Below, piece after piece: positions 42,722 through 51,352 of a stretch of 64,000 nt of DNA. Made by a program: the position numbers and the translations under genes. Under the pieces are notes generated by a model. It searched no databases. It was not told the origin of the DNA and saw nothing but the letters and a program-made list of their open reading frames with translations. Position 1 is the stretch's first letter, and every line of letters begins with the position of its first letter. This stretch comes from Kitasatospora sp. NBC_00315. Lineage in GTDB: Bacteria; Actinomycetota; Actinomycetes; Streptomycetales; Streptomycetaceae. The stretch is from assembly GCF_041435095.1 (NCBI RefSeq), contig NZ_CP108025.1:5022001-5086000 (forward strand). The letters run 5' to 3'.

Positions 42722-43549
42722 GTGCCGCTCCGCCCTGCCCGCCGCGCCGACGAGGACCGTGCCGGGGACGACCGCGCCGCCCGTCGCGCCGCCCGCCGTC
42801 CGGCCCCCGGCCACCGGGTCGCCGCCGCCCTCGGGCTCCTGGTCCTCACCACCGGCTGCGCCGTCGTCGGCGTCGACGCCGACCGGGCCGGGCGGGTCGG
42901 CCCCGAGCGGGGGCTGAGCGCGGCCGAGCTGCGGGCGGCGGCGCTGGGCGACGCCGATCTCGGGCCCGGCTACGTCGTGACGGTGATGACACCCGGTCAC
43001 GGCGAGAGGGGCCCGGCGGACGGCCGGGAGGTCACCGACCTACCGGCCTGCCAACCAGTGCTGGACGCCGTCACCGCGGCGGGCCCGCCGGGCCGGAGCA
43101 CCGGGCCGGCCGCCGAGACGGATCTGAGCGTGGCCAGGCCGGCGGATCCGACCGGCAGTGTCTACGTCGGGCTGCTGGGCCACCGGCCGGGCCTGGCGGC
43201 GCAGTTGCAGACGCGGGTGGAGCAGGTGCTCGACCGGTGCGGGAGTTTCACCTCGACCACCGCCGCCGGCGGGGGAGCGGCGTCCGGCCGCAGGCCGGTG
43301 TCCGCCCGGCACCGGCTCGGGCGGGCCGACACGCCCACGACCGAGGGAGCGGACGCGGTGACGGGATTCACCCTGACGAATGAATCCGGGGGCGTCACGC
43401 TCACCCAGCGGGCGGTACTCGCCCGGGTCGGGTCGGTGCTCGCGGTGTTCAGCACGGTGGGCGTCGGCGCGGAGCCGGCCGCCGTGCCGGACGAACGGAT
43501 CGTCCGGCAGCAGCTGGCCCGGCTCCGCGCCGCCCAGAGGGGTCGTTGA
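42722..43549 (+). CDS. Putative lipoprotein of unknown function
   Basis: A 275-residue protein. An Arg/Ala-rich stretch of about 30 residues precedes a signal segment HRVAAALGLLVLTTGC ending in the lipobox LTTGC, so processing to a lipid-anchored extracellular protein is predicted. The mature part (about 235 residues) has a conserved-looking LSAAELRAAALGDADLGPGYVV motif and three cysteines beyond the lipidated one, and resembles the extracellular part of sensor-domain lipoproteins, but I do not recognise the family. GTG 42722 is the likely start; TACGGT at 42657-42662 is a possible -10. The gene is divergent from sdhC and 19 bp convergent to the OHCU-decarboxylase-like gene. Confidence 0.7.
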   Translation: MPLRPARRADEDRAGDDRAARRAARRPAPGHRVAAALGLLVLTTGCAVVGVDADRAGRVGPERGLSAAELRAAALGDADLGPGYVVTVMTPGHGERGPADGREVTDLPACQPVLDAVTAAGPPGRSTGPAAETDLSVARPADPTGSVYVGLLGHRPGLAAQLQTRVEQVLDRCGSFTSTTAAGGGAASGRRPVSARHRLGRADTPTTEGADAVTGFTLTNESGGVTLTQRAVLARVGSVLAVFSTVGVGAEPAAVPDERIVRQQLARLRAAQRGR

Positions 43550-43568
43550 AGCCCGGTGGCGGCCGGGC

Positions 43569-44114
43569 TCAGACCGCCCCGGCCTGGGTGTGGGTGGCGA
43601 CGAGGTGCTCCAGCCGGGTCAGCGCGATCCGGCGCAGTTCGTCGGCCGCGATCAGCCGCTCCTCGTCCGGGTCGTTGGCCAGCCTGGTGCGGATCGAGGT
43701 GAGCACGGTGTCCAGCATCTCCTCGGGGGCGATGCCCTCCAGGCAGACCACGAACACGTGCCCGAAGCGGGCCTCGTAGGCCGCGTGCGCGGCGCGCAGC
43801 GCGGTGTGTGCGGCCTGGCTGCCGGGAGCCCGCATGCCGAGCAGCGGCTGCGGCATCCAGCTCTCGTCCGCCAGCGCCTCGGCCAGATCGGCCGGCCGCA
43901 GGTCGTACGAGGCCTCGCTCGCGGCGGCGAGCAGGGAGTCTATGTCGGGGTAGGGCCGGTGGGCGGTGAGCCGCAGGGCCCAGCGGTGGCTGCCGCAGCA
44001 CGCGAGGAGAGCCTCCTCGGCCGCGCCGGCGTCGGCCTCGTTGAAGCGGTGCAGCCCGATGAGCGTCGGTTCGGACCTGGGGTCGAGCCGCTGTGACGGG
44101 ACGTCGCTGGCCAG
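43569..44114 (-). CDS. OHCU decarboxylase-like protein (urate pathway fold)
   Basis: About 181 residues of the 2-oxo-4-hydroxy-4-carboxy-5-ureidoimidazoline decarboxylase fold (uric-acid degradation to allantoin). LIGLHRFNEADAGAAEEALL, AHAAYEARFGHVFVVCL and IRTRLANDPDEERLIAADEL match the family's N-terminal and C-terminal regions. The catalytic HPxIG segment I expect in the middle is missing; the equivalent stretch (LAEALADESWMPQPLLGM) has no histidine. So activity is doubtful. The start is uncertain: GAGGAGG lies 5 bases before CTG 44114, a non-standard codon, while ATG or GTG options are much further upstream and give an unconserved leader. No other urate genes are nearby. Confidence 0.65.
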   Translation of the reverse strand: MASDVPSQRLDPRSEPTLIGLHRFNEADAGAAEEALLACCGSHRWALRLTAHRPYPDIDSLLAAASEASYDLRPADLAEALADESWMPQPLLGMRAPGSQAAHTALRAAHAAYEARFGHVFVVCLEGIAPEEMLDTVLTSIRTRLANDPDEERLIAADELRRIALTRLEHLVATHTQAGAV

Positions 44115-44473
44115 CGGGTCCTCCTCGTGAGGGCGGGAAGGGGCGGCGCGAGGTGCGAGGTGTCGGAAGCCGCGCCGTTGCGGGGGATGCGGGCAAGCCT
44201 GCCAAGGATCGGATGCTCTGTGGTCGCGTGAGGCTGTGCCGTCCGCGAGGGACGGGTGGAACGACGGCCGACCCGGGCTGCTACGAGGGTCGGTCGGCCA
44301 GCGGCACCACGGTAGTTGAGCGGTCATCAGTTGGGGAGGGCGTGCGCAGAATTCACCTGATCGAGCTATCAAGTTGTGACGTTGACGGCTTCCTGTCAGT
44401 ACGGGACGCCCGCTGACGTGCTATTCCGGCGCGCTCCCGCACCCCGGGAGGCGGGAGCGCGCCGGTCCGTCCG
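44115..44473. other. Intergenic region between OHCU-like and SDR genes
   Basis: No gene is supported in these 359 bp, both neighbours being on the minus strand. It carries the ribosome binding site and presumed promoter of the OHCU-like gene and, near the SDR stop, a hairpin at 44426-44465. Confidence 0.5.
44426..44465 (-). terminator. Hairpin after the SDR gene
   Basis: CCGGCGCGCTCCCGC at 44426-44440 and its exact complement at 44451-44465 form a 15-bp stem with a 10-nt loop that can itself pair (CCCGGG). It lies 9 bp beyond the SDR stop. Confidence 0.8.
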
Positions 44474-45247
44474 TCAGACCCGGTGCACCTTGTGGTTGGC
44501 GGCCTGGGCCCGCGGGCGGACCACCAGCAGGTCGATGTTGACGTGCGCGGGCCTGGTGACCGCCCAGGCGATGGTGTCCGCGACGTCGTCCGAGGTCAGC
44601 GGCTCCTCGACGCCCGCGTAGACGGCCGCGGCCTTCTGCTCGTCCCCGCGGAACCTGGTCACCGCGAAGCCCTCGGACCGCACCATGCCCGGCGCGATCT
44701 CGATCACCCGGATCGGCTCGCCGCACAGTTCCAGGCGCAGCGTCGCCGCGATGGTGTGCGCGGCGTGCTTGGCGGCCACGTAGCCGCCGCCGCCCTCGTA
44801 CGCCGTGATGGCGGCCGTGGAGGAGAGGATCAGCACGGTGGCGTCCCCGCCGGCGCGCAGGGCGGGCAGCAGGGCCTGCGTGACGTGCAGTACGCCGAGC
44901 ACGTTGACCTGGTACATCGCCAGCCAGTCGGCCGGGTCGCCGGCCTCCACCGACTCCGCGCCGACGGCGCCGCCGGCGTTGTTGACCAGGACGTCCACCC
45001 GGCCGAGCGCGGCCGCGAAGGCGTCCACGGCGGGCCGGTCCGTCACGTCCAGGGTGAACGCGCGGGCGCTGCCGCCCGCCTCGGCGATCTCCTTCGCCAG
45101 TGCCTCGATCCGCTCGGTGCGTCGCGCGGTCAGCACCACGTCGAAGCCCTCGGCGGCCAGCCGGCGGGCCGTCGCCGCGCCGATCCCGCTGCTGGCACCG
45201 GTGACCACGGCCACCTTCTGCTCGGACAATGCCGCCTGCTCGGACAC
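44474..45247 (-). CDS. Short-chain dehydrogenase/reductase
   Basis: A 257-residue classical SDR. The cofactor motif is VTGASSGIGAATARRLAAEG, NNAG is in DVLVNNAGGAV, and the catalytic Ser-Tyr-Lys set is VLILSST, GGGYVAAKHAAH. ARRTERIEALA after the second strand favours NADP. GTG 45247 has GAGGAG 5 bases before it; the longer frame to 45295 is less likely. Substrate unknown; serine-type SDRs of this class often act on hydroxy acids or ketones. It is divergent from the mutase gene, with 191 bp between starts. Confidence 0.9.
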   Translation of the reverse strand: MSEQAALSEQKVAVVTGASSGIGAATARRLAAEGFDVVLTARRTERIEALAKEIAEAGGSARAFTLDVTDRPAVDAFAAALGRVDVLVNNAGGAVGAESVEAGDPADWLAMYQVNVLGVLHVTQALLPALRAGGDATVLILSSTAAITAYEGGGGYVAAKHAAHTIAATLRLELCGEPIRVIEIAPGMVRSEGFAVTRFRGDEQKAAAVYAGVEEPLTSDDVADTIAWAVTRPAHVNIDLLVVRPRAQAANHKVHRV

Positions 45248-45438
45248 GACCACTCCTCGGACGAGACTTCTCGGATGTTCGTACCAGTGTCTCAAGCCGT
45301 TGTTGCCGGGGTGTTGTGCGTCCGCCCCGCTCGTGGCGGCCGGGCGGGCGGCCGCCCGCGCACTAGATTGCGAAGTGTCGGCCGAGCGTGACCCACGGTG
45401 ACGCAGGCACCTGCGCCCCCGTGACCTGTGGAGACCTC

Positions 45439-47028
45439 ATGGCAGCCGAGCCCCGCCGCACCGAGTCGGGCCTGCCCGTCGAGCCCGTGTACGGCCCGCA
45501 GGCGCAGGCCGGCTGGGATCCCGCGCGGGCGCTCGGAGCGCCGGGCGAGTACCCGTACACCCGGGGCGTGTACCCGTCGATGTACACCGGCCGGCCCTGG
45601 ACGATGCGCCAGTACGCCGGGTTCGGCACGGCCGCGGAGTCCAACGACCGCTACCGGCGGCTGATCGCGGGCGGCGGGACCGGGCTGTCGGTCGCCTTCG
45701 ACCTGCCGACCCAGATGGGCCACGACTCCGACGCGCCGCTCGCCGCCGGTGAGGTCGGCCGGGTCGGGGTGGCCGTGGACAGCGTCGAGGACATGCAGGT
45801 GCTGTTCGACGGCATCCCGCTGGGCGAGGTCTCCACCTCGATGACCATCAACGCGCCCGCCGCCCTGCTCCTGCTGCTCTACCGGCTGGTCGGCGAGGCG
45901 CAGGGGGTGGCGCCCGGCCGGCTCACCGGCACGGTCCAGAACGACGTGTTGAAGGAGTACATCTCGCGGGGCACGTACATCTTCCCGCCCAGGGCCTCGC
46001 TGCGGCTGGTCGCGGACGTCTTCCGGTACTGCCGGGCCGAGATCCCGAAGTGGAACACCATCTCCATCTCCGGCTACCACATGGCCGAGGCCGGCGCCGA
46101 TCCGGCGCAGGAGATCGCCTTCACCCTCGCCAACGGCATCGAGTACGTCCGGACCGCCCTCGCGGCCGGCATGGCCGTGGACGACTTCGCGCCCCGGCTG
46201 TCCTTCTTCTTCGTCGCCCGCACCACGCTGCTGGAGGAGGTCGCCAAGTTCCGGGCCGCCCGCCGGATCTGGGCCCGGGTGATGCGTGAGGACTTCGGCG
46301 CCCGCGACCCGAGGTCGATGATGCTGCGCTTCCACACCCAGACGGCCGGTGTGCAGCTCACCGCGCAGCAGCCCGAGGTCAACCTGGTGCGGGTGTCGGT
46401 GCAGGCGCTGGCGGCGGTGCTGGGCGGCACGCAGTCGCTGCACACCAACAGCTTCGACGAGGCCATCGCGCTGCCCACCGAGAAGGCCGCCCGGCTGGCG
46501 CTGCGCACCCAGCAGGTGCTGGCGTACGAGACGGACGTCACCGCCACGGTGGACCCGTTCGCCGGCTCCTACGCCGTCGAGGCGCTGACCGACGAGGTCG
46601 AGGCCCTCGCCCTCGCCCTGATGGCCCGGATCGAGGAGATGGGCGGGGCGGTCGCGGCGATCGAGCGGGGCCACCAGAAGTCCGAGATCGAACGGACGGC
46701 CTACCGGATCCAGCAGGACACGGACTCCGGGCGGCGCACCGTGGTCGGCGTCAACCGTTTCGCCCTGGACGTGGAGGAGCCCTACCGGCCGCTGCGGATC
46801 GACCCGGGGGTCGAGGCCCGCCAGGCGGCGCGGCTGGCCGCGCTCCGGGCCGGCCGGGACGGCTCGGCCGTCCGCCGGACGCTGGACGCGCTGCGCCGGG
46901 CGGCCGAGGGGACGGAGAACGTGCTGTACCCCATGAAGGACGCGCTCGCCGCCCGCGCGACCGTCGGAGAGGTCTGCGACGCGCTGCGCGGCGTCTGGGG
47001 CACGTACGCCCCGGTCGAGCGGTTCTGA
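45439..47028 (+). CDS. Methylmalonyl-CoA mutase-type catalytic chain without B12 domain
   Basis: A 529-residue TIM-barrel mutase chain; the cobalamin domain found in full-length mutases is absent. Substrate-specificity positions as known from Propionibacterium mutase: tyrosine in RPWTMRQYAGFGTA (Tyr in methylmalonyl-, Phe in isobutyryl-CoA mutases) and arginine in KEYISRGTYIFPP (Arg rather than Gln). Both read as the methylmalonyl type. GLSVAFDLPTQMGHDSD and NTISISGYHMAEAGADPAQE are active-site signatures. ATG 45439 follows GTGGAGA; TAGATT at 45364-45369 is a candidate -10. It must borrow a separate B12 subunit; the only one here is the IcmB-like protein at 278. It is divergent from the SDR gene. 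Confidence 0.9.
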   Translation: MAAEPRRTESGLPVEPVYGPQAQAGWDPARALGAPGEYPYTRGVYPSMYTGRPWTMRQYAGFGTAAESNDRYRRLIAGGGTGLSVAFDLPTQMGHDSDAPLAAGEVGRVGVAVDSVEDMQVLFDGIPLGEVSTSMTINAPAALLLLLYRLVGEAQGVAPGRLTGTVQNDVLKEYISRGTYIFPPRASLRLVADVFRYCRAEIPKWNTISISGYHMAEAGADPAQEIAFTLANGIEYVRTALAAGMAVDDFAPRLSFFFVARTTLLEEVAKFRAARRIWARVMREDFGARDPRSMMLRFHTQTAGVQLTAQQPEVNLVRVSVQALAAVLGGTQSLHTNSFDEAIALPTEKAARLALRTQQVLAYETDVTATVDPFAGSYAVEALTDEVEALALALMARIEEMGGAVAAIERGHQKSEIERTAYRIQQDTDSGRRTVVGVNRFALDVEEPYRPLRIDPGVEARQAARLAALRAGRDGSAVRRTLDALRRAAEGTENVLYPMKDALAARATVGEVCDALRGVWGTYAPVERF

Positions 47029-47094
47029 GCGGACGGCGGGGAGCCGGTGGGGGCCCTCGACCGGCCCCCACCGGCTCCCCGGTGGATCGGTGGA

Positions 47095-49155
47095 TCAGTG
47101 GCGGCGAAGCCGGAAGGACGCGAAGAAGTCCCGGCCCGGGGTGCCCACTCCGGTCGCGGTGTCGTAGCCCGCGGTGGCCTTCAGGCCGTAGTCGGCGGCC
47201 ACCTTGTAGAGGCGGACCTTCAGCACACCGCCGACCGTGCCGAGGTCGACGACGTTGCCGAACTTGTTGTGCACGGCCGCGTCGTCCACGTCGTGGAAGG
47301 CGCCGGTGCCGGCCCGGTCGTAGATCGCCGGGTTGGCGAAGCCGAGGGCCCGGCCGCCGCGCTCCTCGATGGCGCCGGCCTGCATCGCGGCGTACTCGGG
47401 CGCGGAGACCGAGGTGCCGCCGTAGCCGCCCTCGCTGTACGCGCCGTCGGCGGTGTAGCCGACCAGGGTGGAGGCCACCAGGTCACCGCTCATCGCGACG
47501 TCGGGGGTGGCCCGCAGCGGGGTCGCGGACTTCGTGCCGTCGGCCGCCACGGTCGCGATCGCGTCGGGCACCACGCCCTGCTGGTACCAGGGCTGCGGGA
47601 AGTCCTTGGAGACGCCGCCGCCACCGCCGAAGTAGAAGAAGCCGGGGAACGGCGTCCAGGACTTCTGGTCGGCCGAGAGCACCGAGCGCTGGTCGCCCAT
47701 CGAGACCTCGTGGCCGTAGTGGCCGGCCTTGTCGGCGAGTTCGAGGGTCGAGCCGCCGACCGAGGTCACCCACGGCGAGGCGGACGGCCAGTCGGCCTGC
47801 GCCTGGTCGGTGTCCGTCTGGCAGTTGGCGCCGGTCGCCGCCGCGCCGGGGGAGCTGTCGCCGCAGTCGCCGCTGGAGAAGGTGAAGCCGATCCCCTGCA
47901 CCGCGCCGAGCTGGAAGATCTGGTTGTCGGCGGCGACCACCGCGGGGTCGATGTCCCCGCTGGTGCCGTGCATGATCTCGCCCCAGGAGTTGGAGACCAC
48001 GTCGGCCAGGTGCTCGTCGACGACCTTCGCCATCGCGGAGTTGAGGTCCTCGTCGTAGCAGGAGTTCGCGCCGACGTAGACCACGTTCGCGTCCGGTGCC
48101 AGGCCGTGCACCATCTCCACGTCGAGCGCCTGCTCGCCGGACCAGTCGCCGCACTCGGCGGTGTGCGCCCACTTGTCGGGGGTGACCGACTCGCTGTACT
48201 GGCCGGCGGCGAACGGCTGGTCACCGTGCAGGGTGGAGAAGTGGTTCGCGTCCGCCTCCATGGTGCTCAGGCCGTACGCGTCGATGATGGCGACCCGGGC
48301 GCCCTTGCCACCGACCTTCGCCTCGCTCACGCCGTAGGCCTTGCGCAGCTGGGAGGGCACGTACGAGCAGGGCGCGAACGGGTCGTTCTTCTCGTACCCG
48401 GCCGGGGCGCCCTTGGCGGTCTTCGAGCCGTAGCCGTCCTCGGAGCAGGTCGGGTCGGCGGGAAGGCTCGCGGCCGGCTTCTTGGCGGCCGCGACGTCGG
48501 GCGCGGCGGTCCTGGCGGCGGCGGCCTCGGCCTCCTTCACCGGGACGGCGGTCGAGGAGGCCTTGCGCACGGTGTCGCTGAGCCCGCCGACCGCGAGCAC
48601 CGAGCGGGCGACCGACGCCGGGACGACCGCGTCGGCGGCCGGGGCCCGGTGGGTGCCGTCCGGCGTCCGGTAGTTGTGGAACGGGGCGCCGAACGCCCTG
48701 CTCAGCGCGGCGGTCGGGCCGGAGACCTGCACGTAGTGCGCGGTGGTCGCGGTGACGGTGAGGCCCGCGCCGGTCAGCCAGTCGGTGACGGCCTTGACCT
48801 GGGCGGGCGTCGCGCCGAACCGGGCCTGCACGTCGGAGGTGGACAGGAACCGTCCGTACGAGGGCGAGTCGACGTCCGACACGGCGCGGGCCAGGGCGGC
48901 GAGGCCGGCCTGGTCCTGCCCGGCCAGGTAGACCCGCGCGGTGGCCGGGGTGGCGTCGGCGACCGCGCCGGCGTCGGCCGCCGGGGTGGCCCAGGCGGGG
49001 TGGGAGCCGGTGAGCTCCTTCGCGGTGTCCGGTCCGGCGACCGGGGACGCGGCGCTCGCGGGGCCGGCGACCGACAGGGCGCCCAGGGCGAGCGCGGCGG
49101 CGGCGGGCACCGCCACGGCTATCCGGGACAGCCGGGTGCGTACGGCTCGTGGCAC
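47095..49155 (-). CDS. S53 family sedolisin-type secreted peptidase
   Basis: A 686-residue secreted serine-carboxyl peptidase. A signal peptide (LSRIAVAVPAAAALALGALS) leads into a Pro-kumamolisin activation domain at about 40-180 (SPSYGRFLSTSDVQARFG; SRAFGAPFHNYRTPDG). The sedolisin catalytic domain follows, with EQALDVEMVHGLAP (Glu and Asp), the SSGDCGDSSPG oxyanion stretch and GYGGTSVSAPEYAAM holding the nucleophilic Ser. Several cysteines suggest disulphides in the mature domain. GTG 49155 has GGAGA 7 bases upstream and gives a proper signal peptide, so an earlier frame start is rejected. It presumably digests extracellular protein at acidic pH. It is divergent from the M20 gene across 473 bp. 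Confidence 0.9.
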   Translation of the reverse strand: MPRAVRTRLSRIAVAVPAAAALALGALSVAGPASAASPVAGPDTAKELTGSHPAWATPAADAGAVADATPATARVYLAGQDQAGLAALARAVSDVDSPSYGRFLSTSDVQARFGATPAQVKAVTDWLTGAGLTVTATTAHYVQVSGPTAALSRAFGAPFHNYRTPDGTHRAPAADAVVPASVARSVLAVGGLSDTVRKASSTAVPVKEAEAAAARTAAPDVAAAKKPAASLPADPTCSEDGYGSKTAKGAPAGYEKNDPFAPCSYVPSQLRKAYGVSEAKVGGKGARVAIIDAYGLSTMEADANHFSTLHGDQPFAAGQYSESVTPDKWAHTAECGDWSGEQALDVEMVHGLAPDANVVYVGANSCYDEDLNSAMAKVVDEHLADVVSNSWGEIMHGTSGDIDPAVVAADNQIFQLGAVQGIGFTFSSGDCGDSSPGAAATGANCQTDTDQAQADWPSASPWVTSVGGSTLELADKAGHYGHEVSMGDQRSVLSADQKSWTPFPGFFYFGGGGGVSKDFPQPWYQQGVVPDAIATVAADGTKSATPLRATPDVAMSGDLVASTLVGYTADGAYSEGGYGGTSVSAPEYAAMQAGAIEERGGRALGFANPAIYDRAGTGAFHDVDDAAVHNKFGNVVDLGTVGGVLKVRLYKVAADYGLKATAGYDTATGVGTPGRDFFASFRLRRH

Positions 49156-49628
49156 GTGGGTTCTCCACTCTCGAAGCAGCAGGACCGCCGGGGTGCCTTC
49201 GTGAGGTCCCGGTGGTACAGGTGTGTATGCGAACCGCGGCGGTGCGCGGTACGAGGACATGGGTCATCGCACCGGGGCGGCGGAGCCGTCCGGATACGGA
49301 AGTTGACTGGGCAGCAGATGACTGTGCGGTAGCTGTCTATTCGCCCTGGTGTGCGCACCTCAAGAGCGCGGCCGAAAGCTTTGCCGACGCATGACCGACC
49401 CGAGAGATGATCGTGAAACACGCGCTGCACCGCGCCGTCATGTGCGCGCGGGAGGCTGGGGGCGGGCCGTGTCCGTCCGGGCGGGCGTTCGTTGCACAGG
49501 GCAGGATCACCGGGAAGGCGAACCTGAACGAGATGTCATACCCAACTGCCGGGCCGGTATGCGCCCATCCGGGGACTTCTTCCCGGGAAGAGGGGCCAAA
49601 TCCCCCACACGGGCCTACCCTTGTAGGG
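49156..49628. other. Divergent intergenic region between S53 and M20 genes
   Basis: No gene is supported in these 473 bp. A TTGACT hexamer at 49303-49308 is a possible -35 without a matching -10. The 14-bp palindrome TCTTCCCGGGAAGA at 49578-49591 lies beside the probable M20 promoter. Confidence 0.45.
49578..49591. promoter_or_regulatory. 14-bp perfect palindrome near the M20 promoter
   Basis: TCTTCCCGGGAAGA is a perfect palindrome ending 24 bp upstream of the TACCCT hexamer at 49616-49621, the candidate -10, so it would overlap or abut the -35 position. Confidence 0.4.
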
Positions 49629-50903
49629 GTGAACGATCCTCAAGCCCCCGAACAGGCCACACCCGTCGCCCCGCGTCCCGCTGCCGATCTGCGCACCCGG
49701 GTACGGGCCTTCGAGGCTGAACTGATCGCCTTCCGCCGCGACCTCCACCGGCACCCGGAGCTCGGCCGCCAGGAGGTCCGCACCACCGCGCTGCTGCGCG
49801 ACCGGATGGTCGCCGCGGGCCTCGCGCCCCGGGTACTGCCCGGCGGCACCGGGATGACGGTCGACATCGTGCCGCCCGGCACCCCGGCCGGTACGCCGCT
49901 GCTGGCCTTCCGGGCCGACATCGACGCGCTGCCGATCGACGACGCGAAGACGGACGCGCCCTACCGCTCCACCGTGCCCGGCCGCGCCCACGCCTGCGGT
50001 CACGACGTGCACACCTCCGTCCTGCTGGGCACCGCGCTGGTGCTGGCGGGCGCCGCCCGTTCGGGTGAGCTGCGCCGTCCCGTCCGGCTCATCTTCCAGC
50101 CCGCCGAGGAGGTGATGCCCGGCGGTGCGCTGGACGTCATCAAGGCCGGCGGGATGGACGGCGTCGGCCGGATCTTCGCGGTGCACTGCGACCCCAGGGT
50201 GGCCGTCGGGCGGATCGGCCTCAAGGTCGGCGCCATCACCTCGGCCTGCGACCGTCTGGTGCTCCACCTGGACGGCCCCGGGGGCCACACCGCCCGGCCG
50301 CACCTGACCACCGACCTGGTCACCGCCGTCGCCCGGATGGCGACCGACCTGCCGGCCGTGCTCGCCCGCCGGATGGATCCGCGCTGGGGCGTCAGCCTGG
50401 TCTGGGGCCGGATCGCCTCCGGTTCGGCGGCGAACGTCATCCCCCAGCACGCCGAGCTGGAGGGCACCGTCCGCTGCCTGGAGCTGCCGGGCTGGCGCGA
50501 GGCGCCGGACCACCTGCACGAGCTGATCGCCAAGATGGCCGAGACCAGCCGGGCCAAGTGGACGCTCGACTACCACCGGGGGGTGCCGCCGGTGGTCAAC
50601 GAGGCGGTCTCGATCGCCCAGCTGGACGCGGCGATGACCGCCCGCTTCGGCGGGCCGGACTCCCGGGACGCGGACGGCCGGGCCGTGCAGGTGGTCGAGG
50701 AGACCGAGCAGAGCCTCGGCGGCGAGGACTTCTCCTGGTACCTGGAGCACGCCCCCGGCGCGCTGGCCAGGCTCGGGGTCCGGGCCCCGGAGGACGGCAC
50801 GGTGCGGGATCTGCACCAGGGCCGCTTCGACGTCGACGAGCGGGCGATCGGGATCGGCGTCGAACTCTTCGCCGCCCTCGCGCTGGAGCACGCCACGGCC
50901 TGA
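49629..50903 (+). CDS. M20 family amidohydrolase / metallopeptidase
   Basis: A 424-residue zinc amidohydrolase of the M20D (IAA-amino acid hydrolase) type. Metal and catalytic motifs appear in order: AFRADIDALPI, AHACGHDVHTSVLLG, IFQPAEEVMPGG, AVHCDPRV and SLGGEDFSWYLEHAPG. A dimerisation domain with GGHTARPHLTTDLV is inserted. Substrate cannot be told; N-acyl amino acids are typical. GTG 49629 lies 7 bases after TACCCT (49616-49621), a good -10, so the mRNA may be leaderless; GTAGGG in between could also act as a ribosome binding site. It stands alone. Confidence 0.88.
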   Translation: MNDPQAPEQATPVAPRPAADLRTRVRAFEAELIAFRRDLHRHPELGRQEVRTTALLRDRMVAAGLAPRVLPGGTGMTVDIVPPGTPAGTPLLAFRADIDALPIDDAKTDAPYRSTVPGRAHACGHDVHTSVLLGTALVLAGAARSGELRRPVRLIFQPAEEVMPGGALDVIKAGGMDGVGRIFAVHCDPRVAVGRIGLKVGAITSACDRLVLHLDGPGGHTARPHLTTDLVTAVARMATDLPAVLARRMDPRWGVSLVWGRIASGSAANVIPQHAELEGTVRCLELPGWREAPDHLHELIAKMAETSRAKWTLDYHRGVPPVVNEAVSIAQLDAAMTARFGGPDSRDADGRAVQVVEETEQSLGGEDFSWYLEHAPGALARLGVRAPEDGTVRDLHQGRFDVDERAIGIGVELFAALALEHATA

Positions 50904-51012
50904 GTCCCGACCCGGCCGGGCTCCGGCCGGGCCGGCCGCAGTCGTCGCCGTGGCCGGCCCGGCCGGCGGGCGCGCCGTGATCCCCGCCGGTGCGCCCCCG
51001 GGCCCGCGCCGC

Positions 51013-51103
51013 CCGCTCTGTCCGCTCTGTCCGCTCTGTCCGGTCCGGCTCCGGTCCGGCTCCGGTCCGGCTTCGGTCCGGCTCCGGTCCGGCTCCGGTC
51101 CGC
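51013..51103. repeat. Tandem 9-bp and 12-bp repeats
   Basis: Three perfect 9-bp copies of CCGCTCTGT (51013-51039) run into about five copies of a 12-bp unit CCGGTCCGGCTC, with small variants, up to about 51103. All lie 190 bp before the BMP promoter. They look like slippage-prone filler, though a repeated binding site is possible. Confidence 0.75.
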
Positions 51104-51289
51104 GCGACTGCGGCCCGGAGTCCGGCTTCTTCTGACCGGGTTCGAACAGATCTGTCAGGTTCCCGACCGCTTTCGCTTGGATGTCCGGCTCCCGCCGGTA
51201 ACACTGGGAGTCGAAATTGGTCCCGCACCCCTGGTGGCACGGTTTGATAACAACCCGGATGCCCGAACGAGCCGTAACACAACCGTGTT

Positions 51290-51301
51290 CTACGCGCGTT
51301 A
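51290..51301. promoter_or_regulatory. CTACGCGCGTTA near-palindrome, site 2 (BMP operon)
   Basis: It matches CTACGCGCGTAG at 10 of 12 positions, including the ACGCGCGT core, and overlaps by two bases the TACGGT hexamer at 51300-51305, a likely -10 of the transporter operon. A repressor bound here would block the promoter. Confidence 0.55.
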
Positions 51302-51352
51302 CGGTGGCGTCCGACCACGCTAAACGGGTGCGTGTGAGAAGGAGATACTCCC

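Larger units (their letters stand above)
50904..51352. other. Intergenic region upstream of the BMP operon
   Basis: No gene is supported in these 449 bp. In order it holds a CCCGGCCGG hairpin at 50911-50931 (likely M20 terminator), the 9-bp and 12-bp tandem repeats at 51013-51103, the CTACGCGCGTTA operator at 51290-51301 and the BMP promoter and ribosome binding site. Confidence 0.6.

Noticed and set aside
51232..51252. TGGCACGGTTTGATAACA looks like a sigma-54 promoter (TGGCAC...)
   Set aside because: The required GC element at the proper spacing is missing and streptomycetes lack sigma-54.
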